Below, piece by piece: positions 1 to 11,359 of a stretch of DNA of 64,000 nt. The notes under the pieces were generated by a model, which was not told where the DNA came from, did not search any database, and worked only from the letters and a program-made list of their open reading frames with translations. The DNA is taken from the NCBI RefSeq assembly GCF_000003855.2, contig NW_003101662.1:75136-139135 (forward strand), read 5' to 3'. Numbering within the stretch: position 1 is the stretch's first letter; each line of letters opens with the position of its first letter. This stretch comes from Blastomyces gilchristii SLH14081. Taxonomy: Eukaryota > Ascomycota > Eurotiomycetes > Onygenales > Ajellomycetaceae. Made by a program: the position numbers and the translations under genes.

Positions 1-1623
1 GGCATTGGTAGTAGTGGGTGGGCTCCGCAACGTATCCCCAGATGTCCTGTTCCCTAACGATCTACGGCTCGGAGTCTTTTGAGGTGGAGACATTGATGGT
101 GGACTGGGAAGAGGGATACTTGAGAGAGACGAATGGGTACTCTGGGTACTGTGGCCACTTAGACGCGAATGTGGCCGTCGATACTTGGGAGGTGGCGCCC
201 CACTTTCGGAGACTGGCTCGAGGTGGGTAGAATGAGGGCGTTCATGGCCGGATAATCTAGGTATTCGAGTGGTAAGGGGTGTTGGAGGTTTGTTGGTGAA
301 TGTGATGCTGGTGGCGGTACGCCTCGCTGGGCTAACAGGCCTGGTAGTTTTGAGTTTGATATTACGGTTCAGAGTCAGTTTACTCGAATCAAAAATCTCA
401 CCATCACCGATTTCAATGCCAGAAAAGAAATCCTCATTAGGCGGGGCGGCACGCTTTGGGCTTTGTTGTGGCGCAGAAGTTTGAGGCGAATGTGACAACT
501 GATATTGCTGCCTCCTCTTGATAGCCTGCTCAAGATCCAACGGGCCATCTGGCAATAGGAGGCCATCAAGTCCATCATCTTCACTTTCAGCAGTTAAGCA
601 ACTCGAGACACTTGGACTCAGTACTGAGACTGTGGAGCTACGATTAGAAAATCCGTCTCTCTTTGTCCCACCAAAACGCACTCCAATGCTACCCTCCGCC
701 CAATCAGTGTCAAGGTCATCAAGGGAAGGTTCTAGAGATTTAATTCTGTCTTTTCTCGTGGAGAGTTTCAAAGGTTCACCATCAGGAGGGAATTCCAGAT
801 CAGACTCAAAGTTTTCATCGTCTTCAGTTGGTTTTGCCGTAGGTGTTGGGAGGATGGTCTGTTGCTGCCGTGATTTTGCAATTTTGATAGTTGGAACATC
901 GTGGAAAGAGCTGTCGTCCTCCGTATCACGAAACCGATCTAAATTGGTAAAGTTCCGTTTCCGCGACGGTGAAAGATTGCTATTGTCAGTGATAAACGGA
1001 TCGGAATCCAAATCTCGAGATTTCACAGGACTGAAGTCAGCAGGTGACCCAAGCTGGCGTAGCGAATCTGGGAATATCTCATCGAGATTCAATTTCAGTT
1101 TGAGGTCCCCCTCAACACCAGACAAGTCGAGATCTTCTGACCAATCGTCTCCTAGGGTCTTTTTGATTTTTCTGCCACCAAGGCGCTTTATCGTGCCACC
1201 TAGCAAAGCCGAGCTGGGTACATCAGCAGGAAGCGGAATGCCGGCACTTTTGGCAGAGGCGATTGCGTCCTTTGTTGCAGCCTCATCATTGTCATGTAAC
1301 AGCAATTGCCAATCCTCCTCATCGCCACCATTAGAATCCAGATCAGATCTGCAGGAACGACGAGAAGATATAGAGTCACGATGGCCGGATGGCCGGAAGG
1401 AAGACGATCCTGCCACAGAGGTACCGGCCGAAACAGTACGGAACTGGATATAATCATTACACTGTAGATCTTCGTCGTCATCCCAGCATTCGATTGCTTC
1501 GCCCGCTTGAGATTGGCGCAGCCTCAGGGGAGATGTGTCCATACTGAAGGAACCTCCAGCCGGATTGGCTCGTCCGTAGCTGTTGTAGTTCGTGTATCCA
1601 AGAGAATCTAATTCTATCTTCAT
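1..1623 (-). CDS. byr4: Byr4-like septation/cytokinesis regulator, N-terminal part (gene runs off window)
   Basis: Reading leftward from the ATG at 1621-1623, the frame is open for 541 codons to base 1 with no intron needed, so the C-terminus lies outside the window. The protein is acidic and Ser-rich. It has CWDDDEDLQ near residue 45, EDWQLLLHDNDEAATKDAI near residue 100, and a basic GGTIKRLGG segment near residue 141. Acidic tryptophan motifs (DDWSEDLDLS, DTDWAEGS) follow. These features resemble fungal Byr4, the partner of Cdc16 in the two-component GAP that restrains the Spg1 GTPase at spindle poles and so controls septation. The family is known; the assignment here is by remembered motif pattern. 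The start is the first ATG, preceded by a stop-containing AT-rich leader. It could be another low-complexity cell-cycle scaffold. The neighbour xrcc4 is divergent. Confidence 0.62.
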   Translation of the reverse strand, partial: MKIELDSLGYTNYNSYGRANPAGGSFSMDTSPLRLRQSQAGEAIECWDDDEDLQCNDYIQFRTVSAGTSVAGSSSFRPSGHRDSISSRRSCRSDLDSNGGDEEDWQLLLHDNDEAATKDAIASAKSAGIPLPADVPSSALLGGTIKRLGGRKIKKTLGDDWSEDLDLSGVEGDLKLKLNLDEIFPDSLRQLGSPADFSPVKSRDLDSDPFITDNSNLSPSRKRNFTNLDRFRDTEDDSSFHDVPTIKIAKSRQQQTILPTPTAKPTEDDENFESDLEFPPDGEPLKLSTRKDRIKSLEPSLDDLDTDWAEGSIGVRFGGTKRDGFSNRSSTVSVLSPSVSSCLTAESEDDGLDGLLLPDGPLDLEQAIKRRQQYQLSHSPQTSAPQQSPKRAAPPNEDFFSGIEIGDGEIFDSSKLTLNRNIKLKTTRPVSPARRTATSITFTNKPPTPLTTRIPRLSGHERPHSTHLEPVSESGAPPPKYRRPHSRLSGHSTQSTHSSLSSIPLPSPPSMSPPQKTPSRRSLGNRTSGDTLRSPPTTTNA

Positions 1624-2486
1624 AAGATAGTATCAAGTAGAACTTCTTGTGCCTGTTGGTGAACTTAGACGTTGACCTCGGCAGACACGATAGAAGGGAG
1701 GATGACAAGTCATTCCGTGTTGGCCTCGCCACCTGACTGATATTAATAGGTTTCGGGTAGGTTGGAGGTGGCTGGGCCGAAATCAAAAGAAAGTGTTCGT
1801 TGATGGTGTAATTTTTTTTTTTAAGGGCTTAAGCGGTCGATCTTTGGAATTTCAACGAGCAACAGACGAGAGCTCTCAACCTGGCTCTCTTCATGTAGAG
1901 TAGATAAAACCACTGTGGACAAAACTCGATTAAACAGGTTATACAAGGTCGGCCCAGATGGTTGAGCTTAGGCGGAACTTGGATATTGGGCAACTGACCG
2001 GGACAGCTGGATATAGTTGGGATCGAAATTGTTGCGAGTTGAAAGGAAGAGGGCGGGACAATGGCTGGACGGTAAAGTAGCCTGAGAAGCGGTAATGGAA
2101 GTGCAGCTGGAGGGTCGAACGGTGAGACTCAATATAGCATCCTCGTCGTCGTCCTCGTCGTCGCTCGTTGTCGGTGCTTGATGCCAGGGCAGGAGGAGGT
2201 TGGGGACAAGCGCGGAGTCCAAACGCGCTTAGGCGGCTAGTCCGGAAATGGTTCTTTAAGCGAAGGACCAGCGCCGCGGCGCGTCGGCCCCACGCGTAAC
2301 CCTGGTTCAGTATCACGTGCGTATATGGTACGTTTGGTAACTTTGATGGGTGTTATGACGATACCAGTACCCGCTGATAATTCCATCACTGCTGCCTTGC
2401 AACATGCCATCTATGCCCACAAACAAAACTTTCTTAATCGACCAAACCACTTTTTCTATGTATAATCTCACCTATATATATAAATC
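1624..2486. promoter_or_regulatory. Divergent intergenic region byr4/xrcc4
   Basis: This 863-bp spacer lies between two divergent starts and presumably holds both promoters. A 12-T run at 1812-1823 and a short TATA-like stretch (tatatatata) at 2473-2482, just before the xrcc4 ATG, are visible. Small open frames at 1939-2316 on the minus strand are GC-rich and repetitive and look fortuitous. Confidence 0.45.
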
Positions 2487-3830
2487 ATGGCCAAAGAAAC
2501 GATTCTGCGCATACCAAGAAGTGATAGTCCTGGAGACTTTATTTTGGTTAAGGTAACTAGGCCAGGTAGCTCAGAGCTTGACCTCAAGCTGGTTGCCACA
2601 GAGGGGGAAGCTCCGTATAGAGGTTCAGGTATAGATAAACTATTGACATTTATTAACGGCGAATTTATAGCTAATGTCCATTAATGTAGTAAAATCCGCT
2701 CAAATCGACAAACTGCGTGCCAAAAATTACCATGGCGCTGACGACGAGTGGACGGGTATTCTTGCATACGCGCTTGGGCAGAAGCAGTCCGCATCGGTGC
2801 CTGAAGAGCATAAGTCTGGGCTGGAAATTGCAGCCACTGTGAAGCAAGACGAGGATGATGAGAGCGAGAAGGATATTGTCATCAGTCTGAGGAAGAGAAT
2901 AGATACAATCACGGTATAGAAACTCTCACCCTTACCCTTTGATCTGATCAGTTCTGATACTCTTCCCTCCTTTAGCAAAGATTGGGAACCATCTCCCTCA
3001 AGCAGGATGACGATCAGGCCATTCAACTTTTCGACTGGACTGGGATGGCGGTGGCGCGAGCGGATGGGCTGGAGGATGAACTGGCCTCCTTAACTGCGAA
3101 ATATGATGCCCTAGAGAGCACCATTAACAAACTGAATTCACAATTGAAGGAACTAATAAAGGCCAAAACGGAGCATGAAGATCAGTTGATCGCCAAATTT
3201 GCCCAGCTATTAAATGAAAAGAAGTTGAAAATTAGAAATCAACAACGCTTGCTCGCGTCGGCAAAGATTGATCCATCCAAAGGTTCGCAGAGACATATTC
3301 CAGTTTACTCGTCTTGTCTTGTCTATACTAACATATTGTGTCTAGTGGATGAGATGAGCGCTTCCGCTCCATCAGAAACTGGGAGTACAAAGCGGCGCGG
3401 TAAGCGCAAAGCCGAAGAACCCGCCGTATCGTCAGAGAGCGAGGGTGGTTTTGATACAATGGATGTAGACAAAGCTAGAAAACAGGGTAAAGCTAATAGG
3501 GATACTGAAAAAGAGGATGAAGGAGAAAACGAGGACCTCCTTACGGAATCGGACGGGCAAGAAACCCCGGATCCACTCGAAGATGAAACTGCCACTGAAG
3601 ACGAAGCAGATGAGCCAACAAAAGCACCCAGCCCTCCCCCAACAGTGAATGGTGGAAAGAGAGCTACACGTTCATCGTCCAAACAACCGACATCGTCGAC
3701 AACAACGACGAGGAAAACGACAACATCGAGCCCTCCGCCACGCCGGGAGCTTCCATTTACCAGGAAGAGGGGACCTGTGAAACCTACTCCTGTGGTGGGC
3801 GATGATTCTGACGAGGATGATGAATTGTGA
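2487..3830 (+). CDS. lif1: XRCC4/Lif1-like non-homologous end-joining factor, 4 exons
   Basis: The exons are 2487-2628, 2690-2913, 2976-3282 and 3346-3830, joined by introns of 61, 62 and 63 nt. The spliced frame is continuous and gives 385 aa. The N-terminal beta-sandwich head (residues about 1-120) includes PYRGSVKSAQIDKLRAKNY, and is followed by a head/stalk junction QLFDWTGMAVARADGLEDEL. A long coiled coil runs over about 140-220, as in XRCC4. The C-terminal tail is acidic, Ser/Thr-rich and basic-patched, ending in DDSDEDDEL. XRCC4 homologues scaffold DNA ligase IV in nuclear double-strand-break repair. Intron 3 is a multiple of three without stops, so its retention would simply insert 21 residues. 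The intron 3 branch site ctaac is visible near 3328. Confidence 0.85.
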
Positions 3831-5040
3831 TGATTTTTACGGTGGACATTGAGCCAATGGCACAAATTTCCTATCTTTGCAGCTTAAGGCCAAAGTTAAT
3901 ATGGTATTAAGGTAATAAGCGCACAATCGTGACAACTCGCGGAAAGGCCCGTCTATATCAGATGACGACGACGATGATTTAGTTGAGTCCATGGCTGACT
4001 TCTTACCTGGTTCTTCAAATTCTTATTTATTTCCATGATTGGATAAATGATTTACTCTTAAATGTTGCAGATGGTTAAAAGCGATAGATACCCTTCTACG
4101 ACTGTGTACCCAAATTCCTGCTCTTGCCCCACTTCTTGGACTGTATCATGATATCAAACAAACCCCTATTGTTTTGCTAGAGAATATCCACGTATCTTCC
4201 TCAACGAAAACTTCAATAGAAAGTCCAATTTAAGTCTTGTACTCCCGCATAAGTAGCAAAAAGACGATTTATGTATTCCTGGCTCATTTGTCCTATCGTG
4301 CCCTGTTCCCTGAACAGCTAAGAAGGTGTAATGAAGCATTGAGGAATACGACAACGGGGAGAACAAGACATGCAGACTATAGTAAACCCCGTACGGAGCA
4401 CATGCACATCCATAGTTCGAGTCAAATGATCTCCTTTCCGCGCTTATTCTCACTCTCTACTTTATTTACCACCAGTTCGTGGGCCTTTTTTTTTTTTTTT
4501 TTTCACGTCATGTATTTCTTACATCCCCTTTGTTGAACAAAATATCTTCTATCATCAAGTTATCACAAATTCAATCGTATATATACACGAACAGCTACAC
4601 TACCTATTTTATATCTAGAAACCAACAAAGAGAAAAACAAACAAAAAAAACAAAAAAGTGGGTGAAGGAGAGGGATATAGAGAGAGAGCGAAACTTATCA
4701 TCCCGGATAAACTGGCGTGGGAGAAGGGTCACTATACATTCCGTAGGTGCAAAGGGAGACACTGATGAACCAAAAGAAACAGCTTAAAGTTAAACGATTC
4801 AACCGAAGAAACAAATGCTAACAAAGGGGGAAAAAAAAAAGGGGAAATAGCTTGCTAATTTGTTTGTTTTGTATTGTATTGTATTGTATTGTATTGTTTT
4901 TGCTTTGCTCTGCTCTTTGATTTTGTCTCAAACAAAAAAATGGAATGGACTGGACTGGAAAGTAATAAAAAAAAGAAGATAAAAAAAAATAAAAAATAAA
5001 TACAGTGAGAAAAATGGGGGATGGGACCTATATTACCAGT
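3831..5040. other. Convergent intergenic region with simple repeats
   Basis: This 1.2-kb spacer separates the 3' ends of xrcc4 (+) and the complex I gene (-). It holds poly-T (17 bp at 4487-4503), A-rich tracts, and a short pentanucleotide array of gtatt units at about 4870-4898. I see no gene: the small open frames at 4237-4787 cross homopolymers and lack any family resemblance. Confidence 0.5.
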
Positions 5041-7842
5041 TTATGCACTCGACGCACCGCCAAGGCGCTGTTGCTCCTCCACCGCACTCCCAATCATGAA
5101 GTTATTATCTGGATTTCCGGTCTCCTTGGCAGCTGAGCAACGCGCCATTGTCGGGGAGCTAGAATAACAGTTAGCATAAACCATCATCAAACGAAAAGAG
5201 AATAGAGGGCGGCGGCGTTCAAAAAAGAGTCTCACCTTCTCGATATCGAATCCGTAAAGTAGAAGTTCTCAATAGCTCTCTTAAATGGCTCGTTCCCTGC
5301 CACGGCACCCTTATTCTGATCCACAAGCTGCACTTTACTCAACGCACTCACGCTAGCAGAGGTGTTCTCCACAACATCATACCGACGCAGCGCGGGCGAG
5401 ATCATCTCCATCCGATCCCGTAGCATCTCTACATCGTCGTACGGTAGCGGTGCGCCGAGGAACTCGCTGGCAGCGCGGATGATCTTCCAATCATCGCGGG
5501 CCGCGCCGGGCGGAGAGGTGGCGGCCCGTGTCATCTGGACTCGACCCTCGGTGTTGACATATGTGCCGGATTTCTCGGTGTAGGCGGTACCAGGGAGGAC
5601 GACGTCGGCAAGCTGGGCGCCGCGGTCACCGTGGTGGCCCTGGTAGACGACGAATGCGGACCTGGGGATGTCTGCCTCAGCGATCTCGTCGGCACCAAGG
5701 AGCCAGACCATCTTTGGCACTGTGGCGGCGACGTCTGGAGAGGGCGTGGTGAAGCCGACTTCGTAGGCACCGGCACGCGAGGCGGCACGCTGCAGGACGT
5801 TGTAACCTTGCCATTCAGGGGTGTTGAAGGTAGCAGCATTTTTGTCGACGAAGCCACCGACGGTTTCGAAGATAGCCTTTGCGTCTGGGTGTTCGGCGGC
5901 AGCGGAGCCGACAATGATCATAGGTCGCTTAGCGGCAGCGAGGGTCTTGCCGAAGGGGCCTGCGAGGGCGGATTTGAGATTTGAGGCTGCGGTGCCGAGA
6001 TGCTCGAAGTCAAAGGTGCTGTCGAAGGTTTCGCCGACGAGACCGATTTGGAGGTCTGAGCGAAGGTACTGCTTGCGGATGCGGGCGTTGAGGATAGCAG
6101 CTTCGTGGCGGGGGTTGGTGGCGACGAGGAGGATGGCGTCGGCTTCTTCTATACCGTAGATTTTGGAGTTGAAGAGGTAGTTTGATCGTACATCGATGCC
6201 GTGTGCAATGGGAGCGCTGCCGCCCGGTTGGTCAAGAGCCAGATTATCGGATCCAAGCTTGTTGGCGAGGTCCTTCATGGCAACCAGGGACTCGGTCTCG
6301 ACAAGATGTCCGGCGACAGCTTTGAATTCATTGGCCTTGGGTGCAAGCCGGCGGAACGCGCCTCCGATCTCTGCCAGGGCCTGCTCCCAGGTAACAGGGA
6401 CGAATTTGTTATCTTTCCTGACCAAGGGAGTGGTGAGTCGTTGAGTTCGGAGTCCATCACAGGCAAATCGAGTCTTATCATTGATCCATTCCTCATTGAC
6501 ATCATCGTTCAATCTGGGCAGAATGCGCATGACTTCCATTCCACGGGAATCCACACGAATGTTCGATCCCACAGCATCCAGAACGTCGATAGATTCAGTA
6601 TGTTGGAGCTCCCAAGGTCGGGCTCGGAAGGCATATGGTTTCGACGTCAGAGCACCGACAGGGCACAGATCAATAACGTTACCAGATAATTCCGAATCCA
6701 GATTCTTTTCCAAATAAGTGCCAATCTGCATCTCATTTCCTCGGCCGGTAGTTCCTAGTTCCGGGGCACCAGCTATGTCATTTGCAAAGCGGACACAGCG
6801 TGTGCAATGAATACACCGGTTCATCGAGGTCTTGATCAACGGTCCAATATTTTTATCTTCCACAGCGCGCTTGCCTCCTACTTCGTGGAATCGTCCACGG
6901 TCTGCGCCATATCTCATTGATTGGTCTTGTAGGTCGCATTCACCTCCCTGGTCACAGATTGGGCAGTCCAGGGGATGGTTGGCGAGGAGGAATTCCATGA
7001 CACCTTCTCTCGCTTTGTGTGTGAGGGGGGAATTGGTCTTGACGACCATTCCTGGTTGGACTGGCCATGCGCATGATGCGACCGGTTTGGGTGCTCGCTC
7101 GACCTCGACTAGACACATTCGACCTGTTTCTGGCTATTAGCATGGCATTCTTTTCACTCCATAGGGTAGTCACAGGTAGTGATAAACGCACAATTTCCTG
7201 CAATCAAGAGTTTCCTAATATTTTATTTAATAACCTAGTTCATCCGAGGGGGATAGGAGTGGGAGGGAAAAGCTGCATAAAACTTACTCATGATAACAAT
7301 ATCTGTACATTTAGTTAGTCAGGTAGACCAAACCAATCAAGGGTGCAAAGCCATTGACTATACATACCGAGGAATTGTGACACCCGCCTTCTCACACGCT
7401 TGAATCAAAGCTGAACCAGCTGTTTTATACCAACAGAGTCAGCATAGCTCATAACCCATCTAATCCCAATCCAATTCACTCCGGCATATAAGACCCCGGG
7501 GATCCAAACAGCACTACTAACCTTCTATCGAGACCTTCTTCCCATCTGTAAAAAAAAAAAAAAAGAGAACACAAGTCCAAGTCAGTCAATCAACACACAT
7601 CCAACCCATATTTATATATCAATCCCTCCCTCATCCCTTTCAATTACGATCCACGCACCAATAGTAAGTTCCACCTCCGCCGGCCGCGGCGCTGTAGTCG
7701 CGAACGACCTTGACCTCCCCGCCCCCGCCGCACAGCTGTTGGAGCCGTAAATGTAACCGAATCTGCCGCACTGGTGGCGCGGGGAGGGGGAGAGCTGCTG
7801 CCTCCTCGATCTGGCCGCCCCACGGAGGAATTGCGGCCGCAT
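5041..7842 (-). CDS. nuo78: NADH:ubiquinone oxidoreductase 75/78-kDa subunit (complex I), 7 exons
   Basis: The exons, in gene order, are 7842-7659, 7545-7522 (24 nt), 7419-7368, 7302-7288 (15 nt), 7214-7192 (23 nt), 7123-5236 and 5158-5041. The spliced frame gives 767 aa. The N-terminus is an Arg/Ser-rich mitochondrial presequence with SRSFATTAPRPAEVEL after it. The ferredoxin-like domain is assembled from tiny exons (GKKVSIE, SALIQACEKAGVTIPR, YCYHE, KLLIAGNCRMCLVEVERAP). Further Fe-S ligands follow in CPICDQGGECDLQDQ and NRCIHCTRCVRFANDIAG, then the molybdopterin-oxidoreductase-like half. This is the NDUFS1/NuoG subunit carrying electron-transfer Fe-S clusters in the matrix arm of complex I. 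The last exon supplies the conserved tail MARCSAAK and ends at TAA 5041-5043. All junctions have GT-AG ends and correct phase. Confidence 0.93.
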
Positions 7843-9586
7843 CGTTTTTGACGGTTTATTTGTGGACGTTCCAAATCAAGTTAAACAAAACAAAGAACGC
7901 CAAAAAAAAGGGCAAAACGAGGCAATGGATAAAAAGGAAACGAGTAGTGGGTAGTGGTAGGAGGGAGGAAGGGAGGGAGAGAGAGGGCGGTTGTAAATGT
8001 AGGACCCCGCCGTCGTCAGGGCTCAATTGATATCCGCAGTATCTCTCTTGCTGGTCCCGTCTCTTTTCTCTTGGGATGTCGTCTACCGGGAAGGAGCGAG
8101 CCCACGTGATGTGGAGGATTACCAAAGCCAAATATCCCCGCCGCTGATTGGGCAGGCTGGAACAACCCCTTCTCCGGGGCTGAACAGCCGAAAAAATAAT
8201 AAAACTTTGCTTCTGCAACCCGTTTCCTTTCTTCTCTTTCTCTTCCCTTTCACATAAAAATTATACTCATTACGGACATGATTTATTGTAGGAGGAAGGG
8301 ATATACGTATATATATAGATATATATATATACTCCTGCACCCTTCTTCCTCTACAGTATGCTCCCAGAGAAATATAACTGGCGCCGTAGCTGGAGCGGCT
8401 TAGGGATTCTTCTTTTCGAGGAAGCCCCCATGAGGATGTTTTCTGTTCCTTACCGACGGTTGCTACATGAACACATAAATGTATATCTATATATATATTC
8501 TGGGTGGTTGGTGGGCGGGTGATGGACATTAGGGTTTTCGGGATTACGAGGACGTCAGAAAAGCGCCTAGATGAGCTCGACACAGAAAATATATTTCTTT
8601 TTCCAGACTTTTGGTTCTTCTTGAGAACGATGCGTTGGTATTTAAAATTCTCTAAACGGACACACGTGTCATTAACAAATTATTTAAAGAAAAAAGTACT
8701 ACTATACATTAAAGCAACCATCTTGTAATAATTCTCTGATCTTTATGTACCTTCCCACCTTATTACCAATGTCTTTCGGTGTCCCAGCCTCAAAAGCATC
8801 TATACATAGATCTATGACAAGGTCTCTAGGGGAGAAACGAAAAAGCAAAGAAATGGCATGATACACAATAATACACAAAGGACACAAAAGCACATCAGAA
8901 GCCAGATAAAATGGCCGTGTTGAAGCAGAATGAAGAGGAAGAGCAGCAGCAGAAGGGAAATCAAAAATATGGCAGAAGACGCATTAAAAATGGAACAAAA
9001 TAGAAGAAAAACAAAATAGGGAAATACATATCTATCCAGCAGTTGCTCTCGTACATAGCATAGTTTAAAAAATAAGAGGACAGTAGCCCTGTAGTTTGGA
9101 AGGTATATAGTAAGTATGGGTGTAATGTGCAACGGTTCCAAGGTTCAAGGTAACCGTGTAACATAAAACAAATCAAGAAGTAGAAAAAAGCCAAAAACTC
9201 CGCCTTCCTTTTTAGTTTTAGTTTCGTTCAGTTGATCTTGGTCCGCCCGTAAGAAGAAGAATAAAACGAAGAAACAAAGTAATAGAGGTATGATAAAAAG
9301 GAGATCCTGGCACCTTGATGTAATCAAACTGGGGGTGGGAAGTGATCAATTAAATATATCGAGAGGAAGACGAGATAGGAAGATGTGAATAAGGCGAATG
9401 ACAAAAAGAAAAGGGGAAAATGCACCCTCATGTTTATGTTGTCTCCGTTTTAAAACAGAACGCCAAATGGGGGAGAAAAAGAGAATCTGTGCATCGTTAG
9501 AAAAAACACACTGTTTAAACCGTTTCGAGGAGAAAGAAAAAGAAGAAAAAAAAAAAAAAAGAAATGTTAACAAAACATTAGTTCTA
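7843..9586. other. Intergenic region between nuo78 and the transporter gene
   Basis: This 1.7-kb spacer contains the nuo78 promoter side (7843 rightward) and the 3' flank of the minus-strand transporter. Visible elements are a (TA)n tract at about 8310-8330, another at 8485-8497, and purine-rich repeats at 7960-7990. No open frame here has a recognizable product. Confidence 0.45.
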
Positions 9587-11359
9587 TCAATTTTTTGATG
9601 GCGTCACTTGGGAATCACCCTCCTGCCACGTCGACTCCTGCTTCGTCCCCGGAGGCAGCCAGACAGGACTCGCTTTCCTCGCATGTCCATGTCGGTTGGG
9701 TGACGCATCATCCTTCTCCTTCTTCAAACTGTGATGGCGCGGAGGCGGCTTCGCATACTCTGCTTGCGACTTTGATATCGACGGGAACACGTACCCGTTT
9801 GAGTCCCACGGTCTGCTGCTGCTCGGGCCTGAGACGCCACCAGCACCACCGTTGCTGTTCGTGTTCAGCGGTAACAGAGGGTTCTTATTAGTATGGTAGA
9901 AACGGTCAGCGTTGGCCCGGCGGTTTGCAGCGTCGTCGTGGCTGGTTCGGTCGTAGAGGTAGAGACCTAGGAATGTGAGGCCGATACCGAATGCCTGTAC
10001 AGAGGTTGTGGAGCTGCCGAACCAGACGATAGCAACGACAATGACGAAGACGCGTTTGATGAGGGAGGCGACGGAGTAGGAAACGGGGGAGATCATGGAG
10101 AGAATGATGAAGGCGAGGATGTTCTGCGCGAAGTGGGAGACGCCGTTGAAGACGAACTCGAGCATGAGAGGTCCGTGGTCCAGAGTGCCGGACTTGGTGG
10201 ATAGGTTTATGGAGAAATCATGCAGGAAGTCTTTTGTTAGGTTGTAGCCTTCGAAGACGAACCAGATGGGGAGGGTGAGGAGGAAGGCTTGGCCAGAACA
10301 GTAGTAGAGGAGGTTGAGTTTGTCGAGTTTGCGGGGACCGCCTGCGTGGTCTTCCGTTTCAGCGCGGTTGGATTCGTTGAAAAGTTTCTTCGAGAAGATG
10401 TTCTGGGAGACGAAGACGAGGGCGGCGCAGAAGGCGCAGAGTATACCAAAGAAATTGGTAGAGAAGCCTGAAGAGCAGGCAAGCATCACGCCGGTTGTGA
10501 GTGGGACGAGGGACAGATACGTTGCCCTGGCATACTTGATTCGGAAGATGATGCGGTAGGCAAGCACTGTAAACAGGGGCGACAGGCCCTTAATCGTATG
10601 GACCATGGAGACGGGTATTTGAGATGTGGCCATTGAGCTGAGGATGTGTCCTAGAACCTGGAAGACGGCCAGGGGCAGCGTGGTCCTTATGACATCAACG
10701 GATGGCTTCTGCAAACCATTTTTTAGGGCGGGGATAGCTCGCCGCAGGGCGGGGAATAGGGAGGCGAGAGTGGCGAGGACGGAGCACCATATTGATACGA
10801 AGGCAAATTGGATGATTGTAAGAGTAATTGGTTTTGAAAGCGTAGTTAGGATGGACTTGGAGGAGGTGTTGGTGAGAGCGGAAGTCATATACCAGATGAT
10901 GCAGAGACCCTGTTCGAGGAGAAAACCACGACTTGGGTTAGTTTCGATCTCCAAAAAACGAACTCGGGAACCCAAAACAATGAAACGTACAATAAGTCTA
11001 TATGAGACAGGAGCTTTTAAAGCCTCCGCCAGCTCCTGGGCATTGACACTGACACTCGTGCCACGATCTCTAAAGCCCCCGATGGCCTCGCTGATACTTT
11101 TGCGCGGGCGCTGTTTACGGCCAATGGGGGAGAGGGAAGCTTGTTTCCGCGGTAGCCATCTGGTAGGTTGCGAATAGCGCAGTGACTGATGGTTGTTGAG
11201 GCTTTTCTGGTCGGTGGACGTGGGCGCAACGGTGTCGTCGAAGAGCGGGAATTTATCCAAGGGCGAGTGCGAGTTCTGGGAGGTTGTCATTTTCGGTTTC
11301 CAATTGGGCAACAACACAGAAGAATGCAGGCCCGTGCCAACGACTGTCGTGGTGCTCAT
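9587..11359 (-). CDS. SLY41/triose-phosphate translocator family membrane transporter, 2 exons
   Basis: Exon 1 is 11359-10991 and exon 2 is 10909-9587, giving 563 aa. The 81-nt intron (10990-10910; donor GTACGT, branch ACTAACC, acceptor CAG) is in frame and stop-free, so an unspliced reading inserts 27 residues into the first transmembrane segment. Removing it restores YRLI-GLCIIWYMTSALTNTSSK. About nine to ten hydrophobic segments follow, with conserved HTIKGLSPLFTVLAY and SFTVASLIKR-type sequence (here SYSVASLIKRVFVIV). The C-terminal about 100 residues are a polar cytosolic tail. The family exchanges phosphorylated sugars or works in ER/Golgi membranes; yeast Sly41 suppresses Ypt1 loss. 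The substrate cannot be read from sequence. The frame is open upstream to 11626, but the ATG at 11357-11359 starts a compact N-terminus and is preferred. Confidence 0.85.
   Translation of the reverse strand: MSTTTVVGTGLHSSVLLPNWKPKMTTSQNSHSPLDKFPLFDDTVAPTSTDQKSLNNHQSLRYSQPTRWLPRKQASLSPIGRKQRPRKSISEAIGGFRDRGTSVSVNAQELAEALKAPVSYRLIVRFIVLGSRVRFLEIETNPSRGFLLEQGLCIIWYMTSALTNTSSKSILTTLSKPITLTIIQFAFVSIWCSVLATLASLFPALRRAIPALKNGLQKPSVDVIRTTLPLAVFQVLGHILSSMATSQIPVSMVHTIKGLSPLFTVLAYRIIFRIKYARATYLSLVPLTTGVMLACSSGFSTNFFGILCAFCAALVFVSQNIFSKKLFNESNRAETEDHAGGPRKLDKLNLLYYCSGQAFLLTLPIWFVFEGYNLTKDFLHDFSINLSTKSGTLDHGPLMLEFVFNGVSHFAQNILAFIILSMISPVSYSVASLIKRVFVIVVAIVWFGSSTTSVQAFGIGLTFLGLYLYDRTSHDDAANRRANADRFYHTNKNPLLPLNTNSNGGAGGVSGPSSSRPWDSNGYVFPSISKSQAEYAKPPPRHHSLKKEKDDASPNRHGHARKASPVWLPPGTKQESTWQEGDSQVTPSKN

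Noticed and set aside
518..1453. 311-codon plus-strand frame
   Set aside because: It is antisense to the Byr4-like frame, whose minus-strand protein has the acidic Trp motifs and open length expected; the plus translation is Ser-rich mirror sequence.
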